Shown one piece after another: positions 12,931-19,082 of a stretch of 27,963 nt of DNA. The notes under the pieces are model-generated. The model searched no databases. It was not told where the DNA came from and worked only from the letters and a program-made list of their open reading frames with translations. A program made the position numbers and the translations under genes. The DNA is from a virus: the IMG/VR virus record IMGVR_UViG_3300007735_000569, positions 1 through 27,963 of that record; one strand, written 5' to 3'. How positions within the stretch are numbered: the stretch's first letter is position 1; the number at the start of each line of letters is the position of its first letter.

Positions 12931-13284
12931 ATTGACAAATGTTTCCTGAACCTTGGCCCATGATTCGGCGACAGGGGTGCAAGCTTCACGGCCCGCAAGT
13001 TTGAGGATATCGGAACCTGTATAAAGTTTTATGGACAAAGGACCGAGGGCCTTTTTTAAGATAAAAGTATTGTGTGGATGCTTCACGTGAAATGCAATTT
13101 GATGAGGAGAGAAGCGAATAGAATTACCCTTACTTACTTTCAATTCAACTGTGAAAAACTTTCCATTTTTATTGCAGCACAATAGATCTGGAACACCAGC
13201 AGAAGCCCAAGATTCAAGTCTTGTAAAGGAAATTTCTTTAATATTCTTTTTAACTTCAAGCCAAAATTTTGACTCTGGTTTCAT
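12922..13284 (-). CDS. VRR-NUC-like PD-(D/E)XK nuclease
   Basis: 120 aa. Motifs in order: AGVPDLLCC with Asp33, FTVELKVSK with Glu47-x-Lys49, and SPHQIAFH with Gln62. This G-x-P-D...E-x-K...Q layout is that of the small VRR-NUC or Holliday-junction-resolvase-like nucleases common in phages. It probably cuts branched replication or packaging intermediates. The C-terminal 40 residues extend past the usual core and the stop overlaps repeat-cassette D, so the end may have been altered by that element. It follows the 78-aa gene in the same transcript. Confidence 0.82.
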   Translation of the reverse strand: MKPESKFWLEVKKNIKEISFTRLESWASAGVPDLLCCNKNGKFFTVELKVSKGNSIRFSPHQIAFHVKHPHNTFILKKALGPLSIKLYTGSDILKLAGREACTPVAESWAKVQETFVNVT

Positions 13285-13300
13285 ATAAAATTTAACGTAA

Positions 13301-13537
13301 TCAAACTACTTGAGATGAACGTATTACTTTAGACATTTTGTGCTTCTGTGGTTCAGTAACTAATACTAATCTATGAGTTTCAAATGGACCAATCAACATA
13401 TTTTCCATTAATTTTATTTCTGTAATGTCATGTAAATCACCATTAGGCATTTGAACTTGTATCCTTGCATTCTTTGCAACCTCTGACTTTGTAATTAATT
13501 TATCTAAAACTGAAGCTAGTGTTTGACCATTTATCAT
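13301..13537 (-). CDS. Small conserved phage protein, unknown function
   Basis: 78 aa beginning MINGQTLASVLDKLITKSEV. A helical N-terminus is followed by a beta-rich part (ARIQVQMPNGDLHDITEIKL; THRLVLVTEP) and a basic tail. The 'MPNGDLHDITEI' pattern is common in small phage proteins that I have seen without function. It is the first gene of a minus-strand pair with the VRR-NUC nuclease, behind a promoter-like sequence at 13602-13630. No Shine-Dalgarno is obvious. Confidence 0.68.
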   Translation of the reverse strand: MINGQTLASVLDKLITKSEVAKNARIQVQMPNGDLHDITEIKLMENMLIGPFETHRLVLVTEPQKHKMSKVIRSSQVV

Positions 13538-13601
13538 AATTTAGTGGGAGCCCAGTATCCAGAGTGTGGAGAACTCTTTCGTAAGCCAACTCCCTTGACA
13601 A

Positions 13602-13630
13602 CCTATAAACTAAATGTTACGTCAAGTCAA
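13602..13630 (-). promoter_or_regulatory. Putative minus-strand promoter for the nuclease pair
   Basis: On the minus strand TTGACT (13625-13630) and TATAGG (13602-13607) are separated by 17 nt. The region also contains the direct repeat GTCAAGTCAAG. It overlaps the upstream sequence of the plus-strand terS gene, so the two may be coordinated. Confidence 0.45.
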
Positions 13631-13638
13631 GTATTACT

Positions 13639-14247
13639 ATGGGATTACCAAAAAAATTGACAGAAATGCAAATGAAGTTTGCATATGAACTAGTCACAAA
13701 TGAAGGAAGAAAGACTGGAACTGAATGCGCTATTGAGGCTGGCTATTCAAAAGATAGAGCTGTTATTACTGCATCAGAACTACAGAATCCAAAAAAATAT
13801 CCTTTAGTTGTTCAATACATTGGACAGTTAAGATCTGAATATCAAAAGAAGTATGATGTTACTTTTGAAAGACATATTTCAGAACTTGCCAAGTTGAGAG
13901 ACAATGCAAGAGAGTCAAAAGCCTGGAGTGCTGCAGTCAATGCAGAAGTAGCTAGAGGTAAAGCAGCTGGACTTTACGTAGAACAAAAAATTATTAGGAC
14001 CGGTAAGTTGGAAGATTTATCTGAAGAAGAATTAGATAAAAGATTAGCAGAAGTATTAGATCAATATGCACCAATACTTGAAGGAGTTGAAGTTGATGAT
14101 ATCAAAGCTGACGTAAAACAAAAGCAATTAGATATTCGTATGGGTAAACCTCAACAACCTTCAAATAAAGAAAAGATTCTAGTTAACTATTCAGAATCTT
14201 CGTCTTCGTCTTCATCAGACCAATCAGAGTCAGAATCACAATCGTGA
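13639..14247 (+). CDS. terS: Terminase small subunit
   Basis: 202 aa. The N-terminal helix-turn-helix reads LTEMQMKFAYELVTNEGRKT then TECAIEAGYSKDRA, the classic Terminase_2-type DNA-recognition domain. A helical oligomerisation part follows (HISELAKLRDNARESKAWSA; NAEVARGKAAGLYVEQKIIR), then an acidic linker and a Ser/Glu-rich tail. TerS recognises the packaging site and stimulates TerL. It is unusual that it lies about 3.8 kb from terL on the opposite strand, within the accessory region. No good Shine-Dalgarno is seen before the ATG. The last 61 nt overlap an opposing gene. Confidence 0.9.
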   Translation: MGLPKKLTEMQMKFAYELVTNEGRKTGTECAIEAGYSKDRAVITASELQNPKKYPLVVQYIGQLRSEYQKKYDVTFERHISELAKLRDNARESKAWSAAVNAEVARGKAAGLYVEQKIIRTGKLEDLSEEELDKRLAEVLDQYAPILEGVEVDDIKADVKQKQLDIRMGKPQQPSNKEKILVNYSESSSSSSSDQSESESQS

Positions 14248-14345
14248 TTTTCTAACTCATCCGCCTTGTCTCTTATTGAATCAATATCCTCTTGAATTCT
14301 ATCTAGGATATCTTGGATACTTTCATTTTTAGGTTTTTTAGCCAT
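14187..14345 (-). CDS. 52-aa acidic mini-protein, antisense-overlapping terS
   Basis: From ATG 14345 to TAG 14187. GGAG lies 8 nt upstream, and the start overlaps the stop of the upstream 85-aa gene by 8 nt, which argues for a real coupled gene. It begins MAKKPKNESIQDILDRIQED, continues with a helical stretch, and ends in a nearly pure Asp/Glu/Ser tail. That tail is encoded antisense to the Ser/Glu-rich tail of terS. No family is known. The acidic tail could mimic DNA or bind basic proteins, which is speculation. Confidence 0.58.
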   Translation of the reverse strand: MAKKPKNESIQDILDRIQEDIDSIRDKADELENHDCDSDSDWSDEDEDEDSE

Positions 14346-14595
14346 TGATTTTCTCCATTGTTTTGATGTTATTTGCGGGAATTACAGTACGATCTCCATA
14401 TGTAATTTCGCCCAAGCTGTCTATCTCATAGCTTGAGAAGATCCAAACATAATCTTTATTCTTTTTGTAAATAAAACCAATTGAAATACAATGACTTACA
14501 TCCATTCTGTCAAATTCTAGATTTGTGGCCCATCCAGAATCACTACATATATCTTCCCAACTAATTTTATACAGTTCATATGGGAATTTCTTCAT
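14338..14595 (-). CDS. Small phage protein, unknown function
   Basis: 85 aa starting MKKFPYELYKISWEDICSDS. A beta-rich domain follows with GWATNLEFDRMDVSHCISIG, FIYKKNKDYVWIF and a C-terminal TVIPANNIKTMEK. The layout of an 'Y-x-I-x-W-x-D' start, a central (C/V)SIGF strand, then G-x-x-x-T-x-I-P, recurs in small phage proteins I have seen, all uncharacterised. A possible promoter lies at 14605-14632. It is followed by the acidic 52-aa gene with an 8-nt overlap. Confidence 0.72.
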   Translation of the reverse strand: MKKFPYELYKISWEDICSDSGWATNLEFDRMDVSHCISIGFIYKKNKDYVWIFSSYEIDSLGEITYGDRTVIPANNIKTMEKING

Positions 14596-14604
14596 AAGAA
14601 CTTT

Positions 14605-14632
14605 TTTATACCCTAATTAAATTCTATTCAAA
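14605..14632 (-). promoter_or_regulatory. Possible promoter for the 85-aa gene
   Basis: On the minus strand TTTGAA (14627-14632), a 16-nt spacer and TATAAA (14605-14610) lie just upstream of the start at 14595. The -10 is very close to the start codon, so the transcript would be nearly leaderless. Moderate support only. Confidence 0.35.
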
Positions 14633-14720
14633 CCAAAAAAGGTAAGACCAGACAGCTAGAGAGGTCAAATTGTAGGTTTTTTGTAGGAAAAATGACCCTT
14701 GATTTTACTAGCTTATTTGC

Positions 14721-14758
14721 AAAAAAGCTACAATGACCTACAATTGTAGCCTTTTTTT
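14721..14758. terminator. Bidirectional Rho-independent terminator
   Basis: GCTACAAT (14727-14734) pairs with ATTGTAGC (14743-14750) around an 8-nt loop. AAAAAA precedes and a C plus T8 follow, so a transcript from either side ends in a hairpin plus U-tract. The inner loop also contains CTACAATTGTAG, a 12-bp palindrome offering an alternative fold. It would stop the long leftward operon. Confidence 0.75.
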
Positions 14759-14800
14759 TCGTCATTTTATTCATATAAATCAATGACTTAGTCAGATTGT

Positions 14801-14822
14801 AGTGCTTTTGGGCACTTTTTTT
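14801..14822 (+). terminator. Possible small plus-strand terminator
   Basis: AGTGC (14801-14805) pairs with GCACT (14812-14816) around TTTTGG, followed by a run of T. The stem is only 5 bp. No plus-strand gene lies directly upstream, so its function is uncertain. Confidence 0.35.
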
Positions 14823-14960
14823 CCTAAAAATTTTTTTCAAAAAAAAATAATTTTACCCTCCAAAAAGTCCTTACAAAAGCTACAATGGAATAAGTTATTG
14901 ATTTATATACCTTTTCTTATATTTCCCTGTTCCTTGGGTCTTGGTTCCTGATTGTTGCAA

Positions 14961-15035
14961 ATGGGTAGTGGCCCGACCCCGAGTCTCCCCGGGTAGACGT
15001 TCCTGCAAGGGTGTGTATGATATCGGGCCGTATGT
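14961..15035. ncRNA. Candidate GC-rich structured RNA element
   Basis: GGCCCGA (14970-14976) pairs with TCGGGCC (15023-15029), closing a 60-nt domain. Inside, GTCT and AGAC flank a CCCGGG core (about 14983-14998), and a smaller CCT-TGC-AGG hairpin can form. The GC-rich island is striking in AT-rich DNA. It lies directly after the stop of the last gene of the long minus-strand operon, so it would be a 3'-UTR or trailing RNA. It lacks a T-loop and anticodon arm, so it is not a tRNA. Confidence 0.42.
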
Positions 15036-15260
15036 TTACTGTAGATTAGCTATGCCTTCATCGATCCACTCTTCAAGCTGCTCTGCATGAAACAAAATGT
15101 CTCCTGGTTCACCCACATCAGCTTTCTTTTTAGCTTCTTCGATAAAGATTTCTTTCATTTCTCTTCCAGATAATAAAGCATCATAATCATTATAAGCTTT
15201 CGTATAAACTCCAGCTTTCCAATCATCAATCATCTTTTCAGACAGTTGTTCTAGTGTCAT
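15036..15260 (-). CDS. Small acidic helical protein, unknown function
   Basis: 74 aa from the ATG at 15260, chosen because it forms an ATGA overlap with the upstream stop; a version starting at 15269 adds three residues. It begins MTLEQLSEKMIDDWKAGVYT and is acidic and helical, with no Cys or membrane segment. The ending LEEWIDEGIANLQ forms an amphipathic helix. It is the last gene of the long leftward operon, followed by the GC-rich element. No family is recognised. Confidence 0.68.
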   Translation of the reverse strand: MTLEQLSEKMIDDWKAGVYTKAYNDYDALLSGREMKEIFIEEAKKKADVGEPGDILFHAEQLEEWIDEGIANLQ

Positions 15261-15448
15261 CGTTTCCATCCATTTTTTGTAGCCAAATCATCAATAAATG
15301 TTTTAGCTTTTTGTTTAGTTTTAAATACTTCAGATGCCCAAGTTATGGGCATAAGACCCGTAGGAGTGCCGTCGCCTACATAAGCATAAGTTCTCCAACC
15401 ATCCCAAGATTTTTTAATACCATAATCTTTACAGTTTAAAACATTCAT
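15257..15448 (-). CDS. Small phage protein, unknown function
   Basis: 63 aa from the ATG at 15448, chosen for its ATGA overlap and because AAGGAG lies 9 nt upstream; a GTG nine bases earlier is an alternative. It starts MNVLNCKDYGIKKSWDGWRT and has an aromatic, Gly-rich core (YAYVGDGTPTGLMPITWASE), then a helix (FKTKQKAKTFIDDLATKNGW). The sheet-then-helix layout with 'K-x-x-A-x-x-F-I-D-D' is common in small phage proteins of unknown role. Confidence 0.68.
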   Translation of the reverse strand: MNVLNCKDYGIKKSWDGWRTYAYVGDGTPTGLMPITWASEVFKTKQKAKTFIDDLATKNGWKR

Positions 15449-15621
15449 CGTTTCCACTCCTTGTTAGTTAGTTCTCTGCTCTTTCTATATTTATCATCAA
15501 ACTTTTGTCTGTCTTTCATATCCTTATAAACACAATACCATATAAATAATACTGCGACAAGTAAACTGAATGCAGCGCCAGATAATATAAAGTTATAAAA
15601 CTCAACAAAAAATTCAATCAT
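15445..15621 (-). CDS. 58-aa single-pass membrane protein
   Basis: A short ORF between two recognised ORFs, overlapping both by 4 nt, which strongly supports it. It begins MIEFFVEFYNFILSGAAFSL and has one hydrophobic helix (about 7-31, including LLVAVLFIWYCVY), then a charged cytoplasmic-type tail (KDMKDRQKFDDKYRKS). Probably an inner-membrane protein with N-out or N-in orientation unknown. Similar tiny membrane proteins occur elsewhere in this operon (19079 and 24527). No function known. Confidence 0.68.
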   Translation of the reverse strand: MIEFFVEFYNFILSGAAFSLLVAVLFIWYCVYKDMKDRQKFDDKYRKSRELTNKEWKR

Positions 15622-15974
15622 ACATGTCTCCCAAATTTTTTATTAAATGGAATTATCGTGTCTTTAAACTCTGGTTCAAAGTAATCACATTTAATATCAT
15701 CATCAGTATCTTTAATGATTGTACCTTTATACTCAATGTCAGTGTCTCCTGGTTCAGCATCAACATAAGTTGTTTCACAGAACTGAAAGTCTTCATTAGT
15801 TATAAGTTTATCTATTCTGTCAAAGTTAATTCCACCTTTATCTAGACTAATATCAAAAGCTTCATCTTTGTCATTTGCTTTTACATATTGTTCAATAGTT
15901 AAGTGATAAGTTTTAGTTACTCTATAAACTTTTTTACCAACATCATCAGACCATAAACTAAACGGTAGCTTCAT
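15618..15974 (-). CDS. Acidic small protein, unknown function
   Basis: 118 aa. After a short lead, residues 16-45 (VYRVTKTYHLTIEQYVKAND, then KDEAFDISL) resemble the strand-strand-helix start of DpnD/PcfM-type small domains that carry 'Y-x-V-x-x-x-x-x-x-x-x-x-x-x-A-x-x-x-x-E/D-A'. The rest is acidic (DTDIEYKGTIIKDTDDDIKC), with a few aromatic residues and a basic end. The resemblance is weak and I assign no function. It overlaps the upstream gene by 17 nt and the downstream gene by 4 nt. Confidence 0.68.
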   Translation of the reverse strand: MKLPFSLWSDDVGKKVYRVTKTYHLTIEQYVKANDKDEAFDISLDKGGINFDRIDKLITNEDFQFCETTYVDAEPGDTDIEYKGTIIKDTDDDIKCDYFEPEFKDTIIPFNKKFGRHV

Positions 15975-16143
15975 TAATCATCTCCTGGTTAATACTTTCT
16001 TTTAATGCTTCTTCATCATTAGCATACACTTTACACTCATCACATCTTTCAACATGAGGTTCCAAATAAGGATCTCCAACAGATACACCTATTGAAATAA
16101 CATCCTCAAGATAACCTTTACCTTCACAGTTCATACACATCAT
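15958..16143 (-). CDS. DnaJ-type CxxC zinc mini-protein
   Basis: 61 aa from the ATG at 16143, selected because AAGGAG lies 6 nt upstream; a start at 16167 would add eight residues and sit on the predicted transcription start. The N-terminus MMCMNCEGKGYLEDV has C-x-x-C-x-G-x-G, and ERCDECKVY supplies the second C-x-x-C. Together these would form one Zn-binding hairpin of DnaJ central-domain type. The remainder is acidic and helical. Such mini-proteins often mediate protein or nucleic-acid contacts in phages. A perfect promoter lies directly upstream. Confidence 0.72.
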   Translation of the reverse strand: MMCMNCEGKGYLEDVISIGVSVGDPYLEPHVERCDECKVYANDEEALKESINQEMINEATV

Positions 16144-16173
16144 ATTATTCTCCTTTGTTTCTTTCATGGCCCA

Positions 16174-16202
16174 ATTATATATTATCCTATAATATATGTC
16201 AA
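16174..16202 (-). promoter_or_regulatory. Perfect-consensus sigma70 promoter inside the operon
   Basis: On the minus strand TTGACA (16197-16202), exactly 17 nt, then TATAAT (16174-16179). It sits in the only real gap between the exonuclease gene and the CxxC mini-protein gene and would start transcription near 16167, making the last five genes an independently expressed unit. Confidence 0.88.
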
Positions 16203-16211
16203 TACATTAAA

Positions 16212-16907
16212 TTAACCGCTATTTTCCTTGTTTTTTTGAGCATAGTATTGATCTACTCTTCTTAAAAATTCATACTTCGCTTGTTTAAATTCTTCACCAT
16301 CAAAAATAAATTCTTGATACAAATTATCTTTTGTACAAATTAAATTAACACCTTTCATAATATTAGTTCCGTAAACTTCATTGTGTGCTAATGCATAACC
16401 AGCTAACTGCAACTTGTAATCCTCAATCCATTCTCTTCTTTTTGGTTTATTGCTTTGTTTGAAATCAACTATGGACTCTTCATTATCATAAATTCCAACC
16501 ACATCCGTTGCGCCTGCGTAAAGTTCCGGATAATATAAAGTTACTTCCAAACCCCAAAATTCTGCAAGTCTATTCTTTAAACCTTTATTGATAATCTCAT
16601 CGGCCATGGTCCGTGATGCTTGCCCCTCGGTCGTTAGATCCAAGTATCCTTCACCCAATAAAAACTTCTCCAGGTGTGTATGCATCGCAGTGCCTCTGCT
16701 TGCTGCATCATTTTTAACTTTATCTGCTTCAACACTTCCAACTTTAGTTTTCCATGCTGCAAGGGCTAATCTTTTTTCTTCAGGTTGCGTAGCCTGGAGT
16801 ATCGTTGTCACCGATGGAAGCTTCGTTGCATTGACATCATAATGTCTTTCATCTTTAACCAAAGATCTGCTGCTTGTCGGATATATAAATTTTTTATTTA
16901 GTTTCAT
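16212..16907 (-). CDS. PD-(D/E)XK exonuclease (RecB/Cas4-like)
   Basis: 231 aa. Motifs: SRGTAMHTHLEKFL with His76 (the G-x-x-x-H motif of RecB/Cas4-type nucleases), YAGATDVVG with Asp135, ESIVDFKQS with Asp148-x-Lys150, and KLQLAGYALA with Gln167. These are the four motifs of the lambda-exonuclease/RecB nuclease fold. It would degrade or trim DNA ends in replication, recombination or host DNA breakdown. No Cys cluster is seen, so it is unlike Fe-S Cas4. It is coupled to the small upstream lipoprotein-like gene by a 4-nt overlap. Confidence 0.88.
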   Translation of the reverse strand: MKLNKKFIYPTSSRSLVKDERHYDVNATKLPSVTTILQATQPEEKRLALAAWKTKVGSVEADKVKNDAASRGTAMHTHLEKFLLGEGYLDLTTEGQASRTMADEIINKGLKNRLAEFWGLEVTLYYPELYAGATDVVGIYDNEESIVDFKQSNKPKRREWIEDYKLQLAGYALAHNEVYGTNIMKGVNLICTKDNLYQEFIFDGEEFKQAKYEFLRRVDQYYAQKNKENSG

Positions 16908-17041
16908 TCCATTACCGGTTTTTCTTTTGTTGATTCATTATATAAAAATTTTACTATTTCTTTACTAATAGTAACTGTTGGATCAAATGATACATCCTTT
17001 GAACAGTTTAGTAAAAGTAAAAATAGTATTAAATGTTTCAT
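16904..17041 (-). CDS. 45-aa lipoprotein-like mini-protein
   Basis: A short ORF filling the gap upstream of the exonuclease, with 4-nt overlaps at both ends. It begins MKHLILFLLLLNCSKDVSFD: a Lys/His start, eight hydrophobic residues and a Cys at position 13. This resembles a very short lipoprotein signal peptide, although Leu-Asn before Cys is not a canonical lipobox. The remaining 32 residues are polar. If exported it could be a small outer spanin-like or surface lipoprotein; that is a guess from the signal only. Confidence 0.6.
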   Translation of the reverse strand: MKHLILFLLLLNCSKDVSFDPTVTISKEIVKFLYNESTKEKPVME

Positions 17042-17379
17042 GAATATTCTTTTACATTCGGATCTAAAAAGTCAATGGCTCTTTGTGTTTTAATTTTTAA
17101 TTCTTTCAAAGCCCAATATTTTTTAATTAAATTTTTTTTAAAACGATAAGCATAATAAAAATCAATTAAATAAGTTATTCGTATTAATACATACATATAC
17201 TTTTCCCAAAAATCACCATGTCTAAATCTTCTATTGTATTGAACCGCTTCTCTTATTTTTTCTTTTGTATATATCATTTCTTCATTTATCTTTTCCATTA
17301 AATGTAATTTATTTCTAAGATAATTTACTTCCATTTTTCTTAACTCTATTTCTAATTGTCTTTTTTCTTCTATGTGCAT
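17038..17379 (-). CDS. Charged helical protein, unknown function
   Basis: 113 aa. The first 60 residues form a highly charged helix (EKRQLEIELRKMEVNYLRNK; LHLMEKINEEMIYTKEKIRE). An aromatic cluster in the centre (WEKYMYVLIRITYLIDFYYA, about 58-77) may be a membrane-associated or buried helix, followed by a basic helix (YRFKKNLIKKYWALKELKIK). Family not recognised. AGGAAA precedes the start, which overlaps the GIY-YIG gene by 10 nt. Confidence 0.65.
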   Translation of the reverse strand: MHIEEKRQLEIELRKMEVNYLRNKLHLMEKINEEMIYTKEKIREAVQYNRRFRHGDFWEKYMYVLIRITYLIDFYYAYRFKKNLIKKYWALKELKIKTQRAIDFLDPNVKEYS

Positions 17380-18284
17380 ATGGTTTCCTTTCTGTTGTTC
17401 CTTACCATTTTTCGATAAGCTCTGTCATATTTTAATTTGCGTTCTGAATTTTTACTTCTATCATATTTTCTATCTCTAACTAATTTATCATCATAAAACT
17501 CAGGAGCATATAATTTGGTCCATGTATTTAAATTTCTTCTCCAAACTGCCATTGCTTCTAATTGTTTTTTATGTCTACAAATAACAACTGATTTAAACCA
17601 TTGATGAAAAGGTAATTTTGCTCCATTCTTGTTGCTGTAAAAAGAATTATTATTGGTCTTGTGATTTACAATGCCAACTTTATTTGTTCTTTCAGCTGAA
17701 ATTATATCACCTTCAATAATAGATATGTCTTCAGCTTCCCAGGCTCTAAATGCTTTATAATAATCTCGTCCGTGAATTTTATATGGATAAAATAAATCTT
17801 GAGGAACCACCTTTCCTTTACTATTTAATATAATCATTCTAGATTTTTCCGTAACCCGTGATGATTGATTTTCTTCCGGAAGATACTTTCTTACTAATTT
17901 TGTTTCTTCATGTAATCTTACACTGTCATAACTAAATCGTTTAAATCCTCTCATGATACGAATGTAGTTAAATTTATTTCCTATTCCTTTTGACAGACGT
18001 TTACTCTTTCCTTTTTTACCTGCATAATAGTGTTCATGTATTCTAGCTAATGAATTAATGGTTTCACCAATATAAATTAATATTCTTTTTCTAAGTTCAA
18101 ATGGATCATAACCTTCATCAATAACAAAGTTTCCATCTCTATCTTCAACATATTGACCATTGACTCTTTTATATCTTGGAGTATCATCATTGACCTTAAT
18201 TAAGAAATAAATAATAGGTCTTTCATCAGTTAAATCAAAATTTAAATTAGTTATTTTTTGAAATTTATTTAAGTTTATTATCAT
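17370..18284 (-). CDS. GIY-YIG-like endonuclease
   Basis: 304 aa. The N-terminal domain shows PIIYFLIKV (about 23-31, the GIY-like strand), ILIYIGETINSLARIHEHYY (the YIG strand with Arg81 after it), an expected catalytic Glu in VRLHEETKLV (126-127) and Asn139 in LPEENQ. These correspond to the G-I-Y, Y-I-G, R, E and N motifs of the fold. A long basic C-terminal region (residues 180-304, with KKQLEAMAVWRRNLNTWTKL) may bind DNA. Such enzymes are often homing endonucleases or host-DNA nucleases. The GIY element is degenerate (IYF), so activity is inferred rather than certain. Confidence 0.72.
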   Translation of the reverse strand: MIINLNKFQKITNLNFDLTDERPIIYFLIKVNDDTPRYKRVNGQYVEDRDGNFVIDEGYDPFELRKRILIYIGETINSLARIHEHYYAGKKGKSKRLSKGIGNKFNYIRIMRGFKRFSYDSVRLHEETKLVRKYLPEENQSSRVTEKSRMIILNSKGKVVPQDLFYPYKIHGRDYYKAFRAWEAEDISIIEGDIISAERTNKVGIVNHKTNNNSFYSNKNGAKLPFHQWFKSVVICRHKKQLEAMAVWRRNLNTWTKLYAPEFYDDKLVRDRKYDRSKNSERKLKYDRAYRKMVRNNRKETICT

Positions 18285-18514
18285 TAGTGTAAAGTTTTTA
18301 TTACAAAAGGTTTAATGGTCCTTGAAGTTTTAATAACGGTATTCATCATCTCTCTGTATTCTTTGTCAGTTAAAGTTGATTTATATAATCGTAAAGCCTG
18401 CGCAATCATCGTCGATGCTATCAACTGCGAGTCTTCGTACTGAACTAATTTTTTAATTAAGAATTCTAAAAAATCATCGTAGATTTTTTTCAAATCCTGG
18501 TCTTTCTTCGTCAT
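18284..18514 (-). CDS. Small helical phage protein, unknown function
   Basis: A 76-aa all-helical protein starting MTKKDQDLKKIYDDFLEFLI, with a central amphipathic helix LIASTMIAQALRLYKSTLTD and a C-terminal VIKTSRTIKPFVIKTL. Helix-turn-helix geometry is not evident. The start lies 41 nt inside the preceding gene, and its stop touches the GIY-YIG gene start. No function known. Confidence 0.65.
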   Translation of the reverse strand: MTKKDQDLKKIYDDFLEFLIKKLVQYEDSQLIASTMIAQALRLYKSTLTDKEYREMMNTVIKTSRTIKPFVIKTLH

Positions 18515-18659
18515 AAGATTTTTTAGTTAAATGGCATTCAATACTAATTAAATCTTCTGCTGCATCTAATATACGTATTTCATATCCATATTTTTTTGGT
18601 TCAACCCAATATTTAATAACACTATGAATTATTATTTTTGAGTATTTATTTTTTTTCAC
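18474..18659 (-). CDS. Small basic protein, unknown function (GTG start)
   Basis: 61 aa. The likely start is GTG, forming a GTGA overlap with the upstream 54-aa gene. It begins MKKNKYSKIIIHSVIKYWVE and looks like a small beta-rich domain (KYGYEIRILDAAEDLISIEC) with a charged tail that overlaps the next gene by 41 nt. No family is recognised. The overlap at its end is larger than usual here, so the exact end is supported only by the stop codon. Confidence 0.58.
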   Translation of the reverse strand: MKKNKYSKIIIHSVIKYWVEPKKYGYEIRILDAAEDLISIECHLTKKSYDEERPGFEKNLR

Positions 18660-18820
18660 CAGTCCCTCTTTTCTAGAGCTCTTGCCTGGTATTCTTCTCG
18701 TAGAAATGCCATATCTTTTTTAAGCATTTCTATTTCCATTTTTAATCTATAATTTTCTCTTTCAAGTTTACTTATGATAACCTCTAGATCATTAGGTCCT
18801 TTATCTTGCATCTGGTTCAT
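18656..18820 (-). CDS. 54-aa coiled-coil mini-protein
   Basis: A short ORF between two longer ones with coupled overlaps. It begins MNQMQDKGPNDLEVIISKLE and continues as one uninterrupted heptad-rich helix (RENYRLKMEIEMLKKDMAFL) to a basic, Trp-ending tail (ALEKRDW). It is likely a dimeric coiled coil. No function known. Conservation of the overlaps supports translation. Confidence 0.58.
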   Translation of the reverse strand: MNQMQDKGPNDLEVIISKLERENYRLKMEIEMLKKDMAFLREEYQARALEKRDW

Positions 18821-19082
18821 ATAGTTCTCCTGTATTGTAAATAGTTGGATCTTGTCCTAACTCTTTGTTGATTTGTTCTATTTCATTAAAACATTTTGGT
18901 ACAAGTTCTTCATTGAACTCCACTCTTTTTTTACAAAATTTTAATAACTCAAAATATGCAAAAACAGGACCAAATTTTTCACTGGTACCTACTCCATGGT
19001 TTACTAATTGTTTAATGAATCTATTAACAGAAAGCATTCCAAGTGCGCTTCTGTATAATTTATTTCTTCTCTTTTTGCTCAT
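18801..19082 (-). CDS. Small helical phage protein, unknown function
   Basis: 93 aa from the ATG at 19082, which forms an ATGA overlap with the upstream 30-aa membrane peptide; the upstream ATG at 19142 would add 20 residues and swallow that peptide. It begins MSKKRRNKLYRSALGMLSVN, with a helical core (RFIKQLVNHGVGTSEKFGPV; FAYFELLKFCKKRVEFNEEL) and an acidic C-terminus (TGELYEPDAR). Two Cys occur in the centre. Family unknown. Confidence 0.62.
   Translation of the reverse strand: MSKKRRNKLYRSALGMLSVNRFIKQLVNHGVGTSEKFGPVFAYFELLKFCKKRVEFNEELVPKCFNEIEQINKELGQDPTIYNTGELYEPDAR

Larger units (their letters stand above)
14596..15035. promoter_or_regulatory. Intergenic region with terminators, TTGTAG motifs and a GC-rich structure
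   Basis: 440 bases without a credible gene between the end of the long minus-strand operon and the 85-aa gene. It contains repeated TTGTAG/CTACAA words (near 14669, 14681, 14728, 14738, 14744, 14797 and 14880), a bidirectional hairpin, a second small hairpin with T-run and a GC-rich potential structure at 14961-15030. A 70-aa ORF here is a translation of these elements. Confidence 0.6.

Noticed and set aside
12755-12982. 75-aa minus-strand ORF across cassette D
   Set aside because: It is repeat-derived in the same way and overlaps the VRR-NUC gene in another frame.
14628-14840. 70-aa minus-strand ORF rich in Lys
   Set aside because: It spans the bidirectional terminator and TTGTAG words, has no coupling to neighbours and no recognisable pattern.
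14961-15035. Possible tRNA, because a 7-bp acceptor-like helix is present
   Set aside because: The domain is only 60 nt, has no TTCGA-type T-loop, no D-arm motif and no anticodon stem.
16904-17041. Definite outer-spanin lipoprotein
   Set aside because: The Cys is preceded by Leu-Asn rather than a standard lipobox, and the gene lies beside a nuclease rather than the lysis genes.
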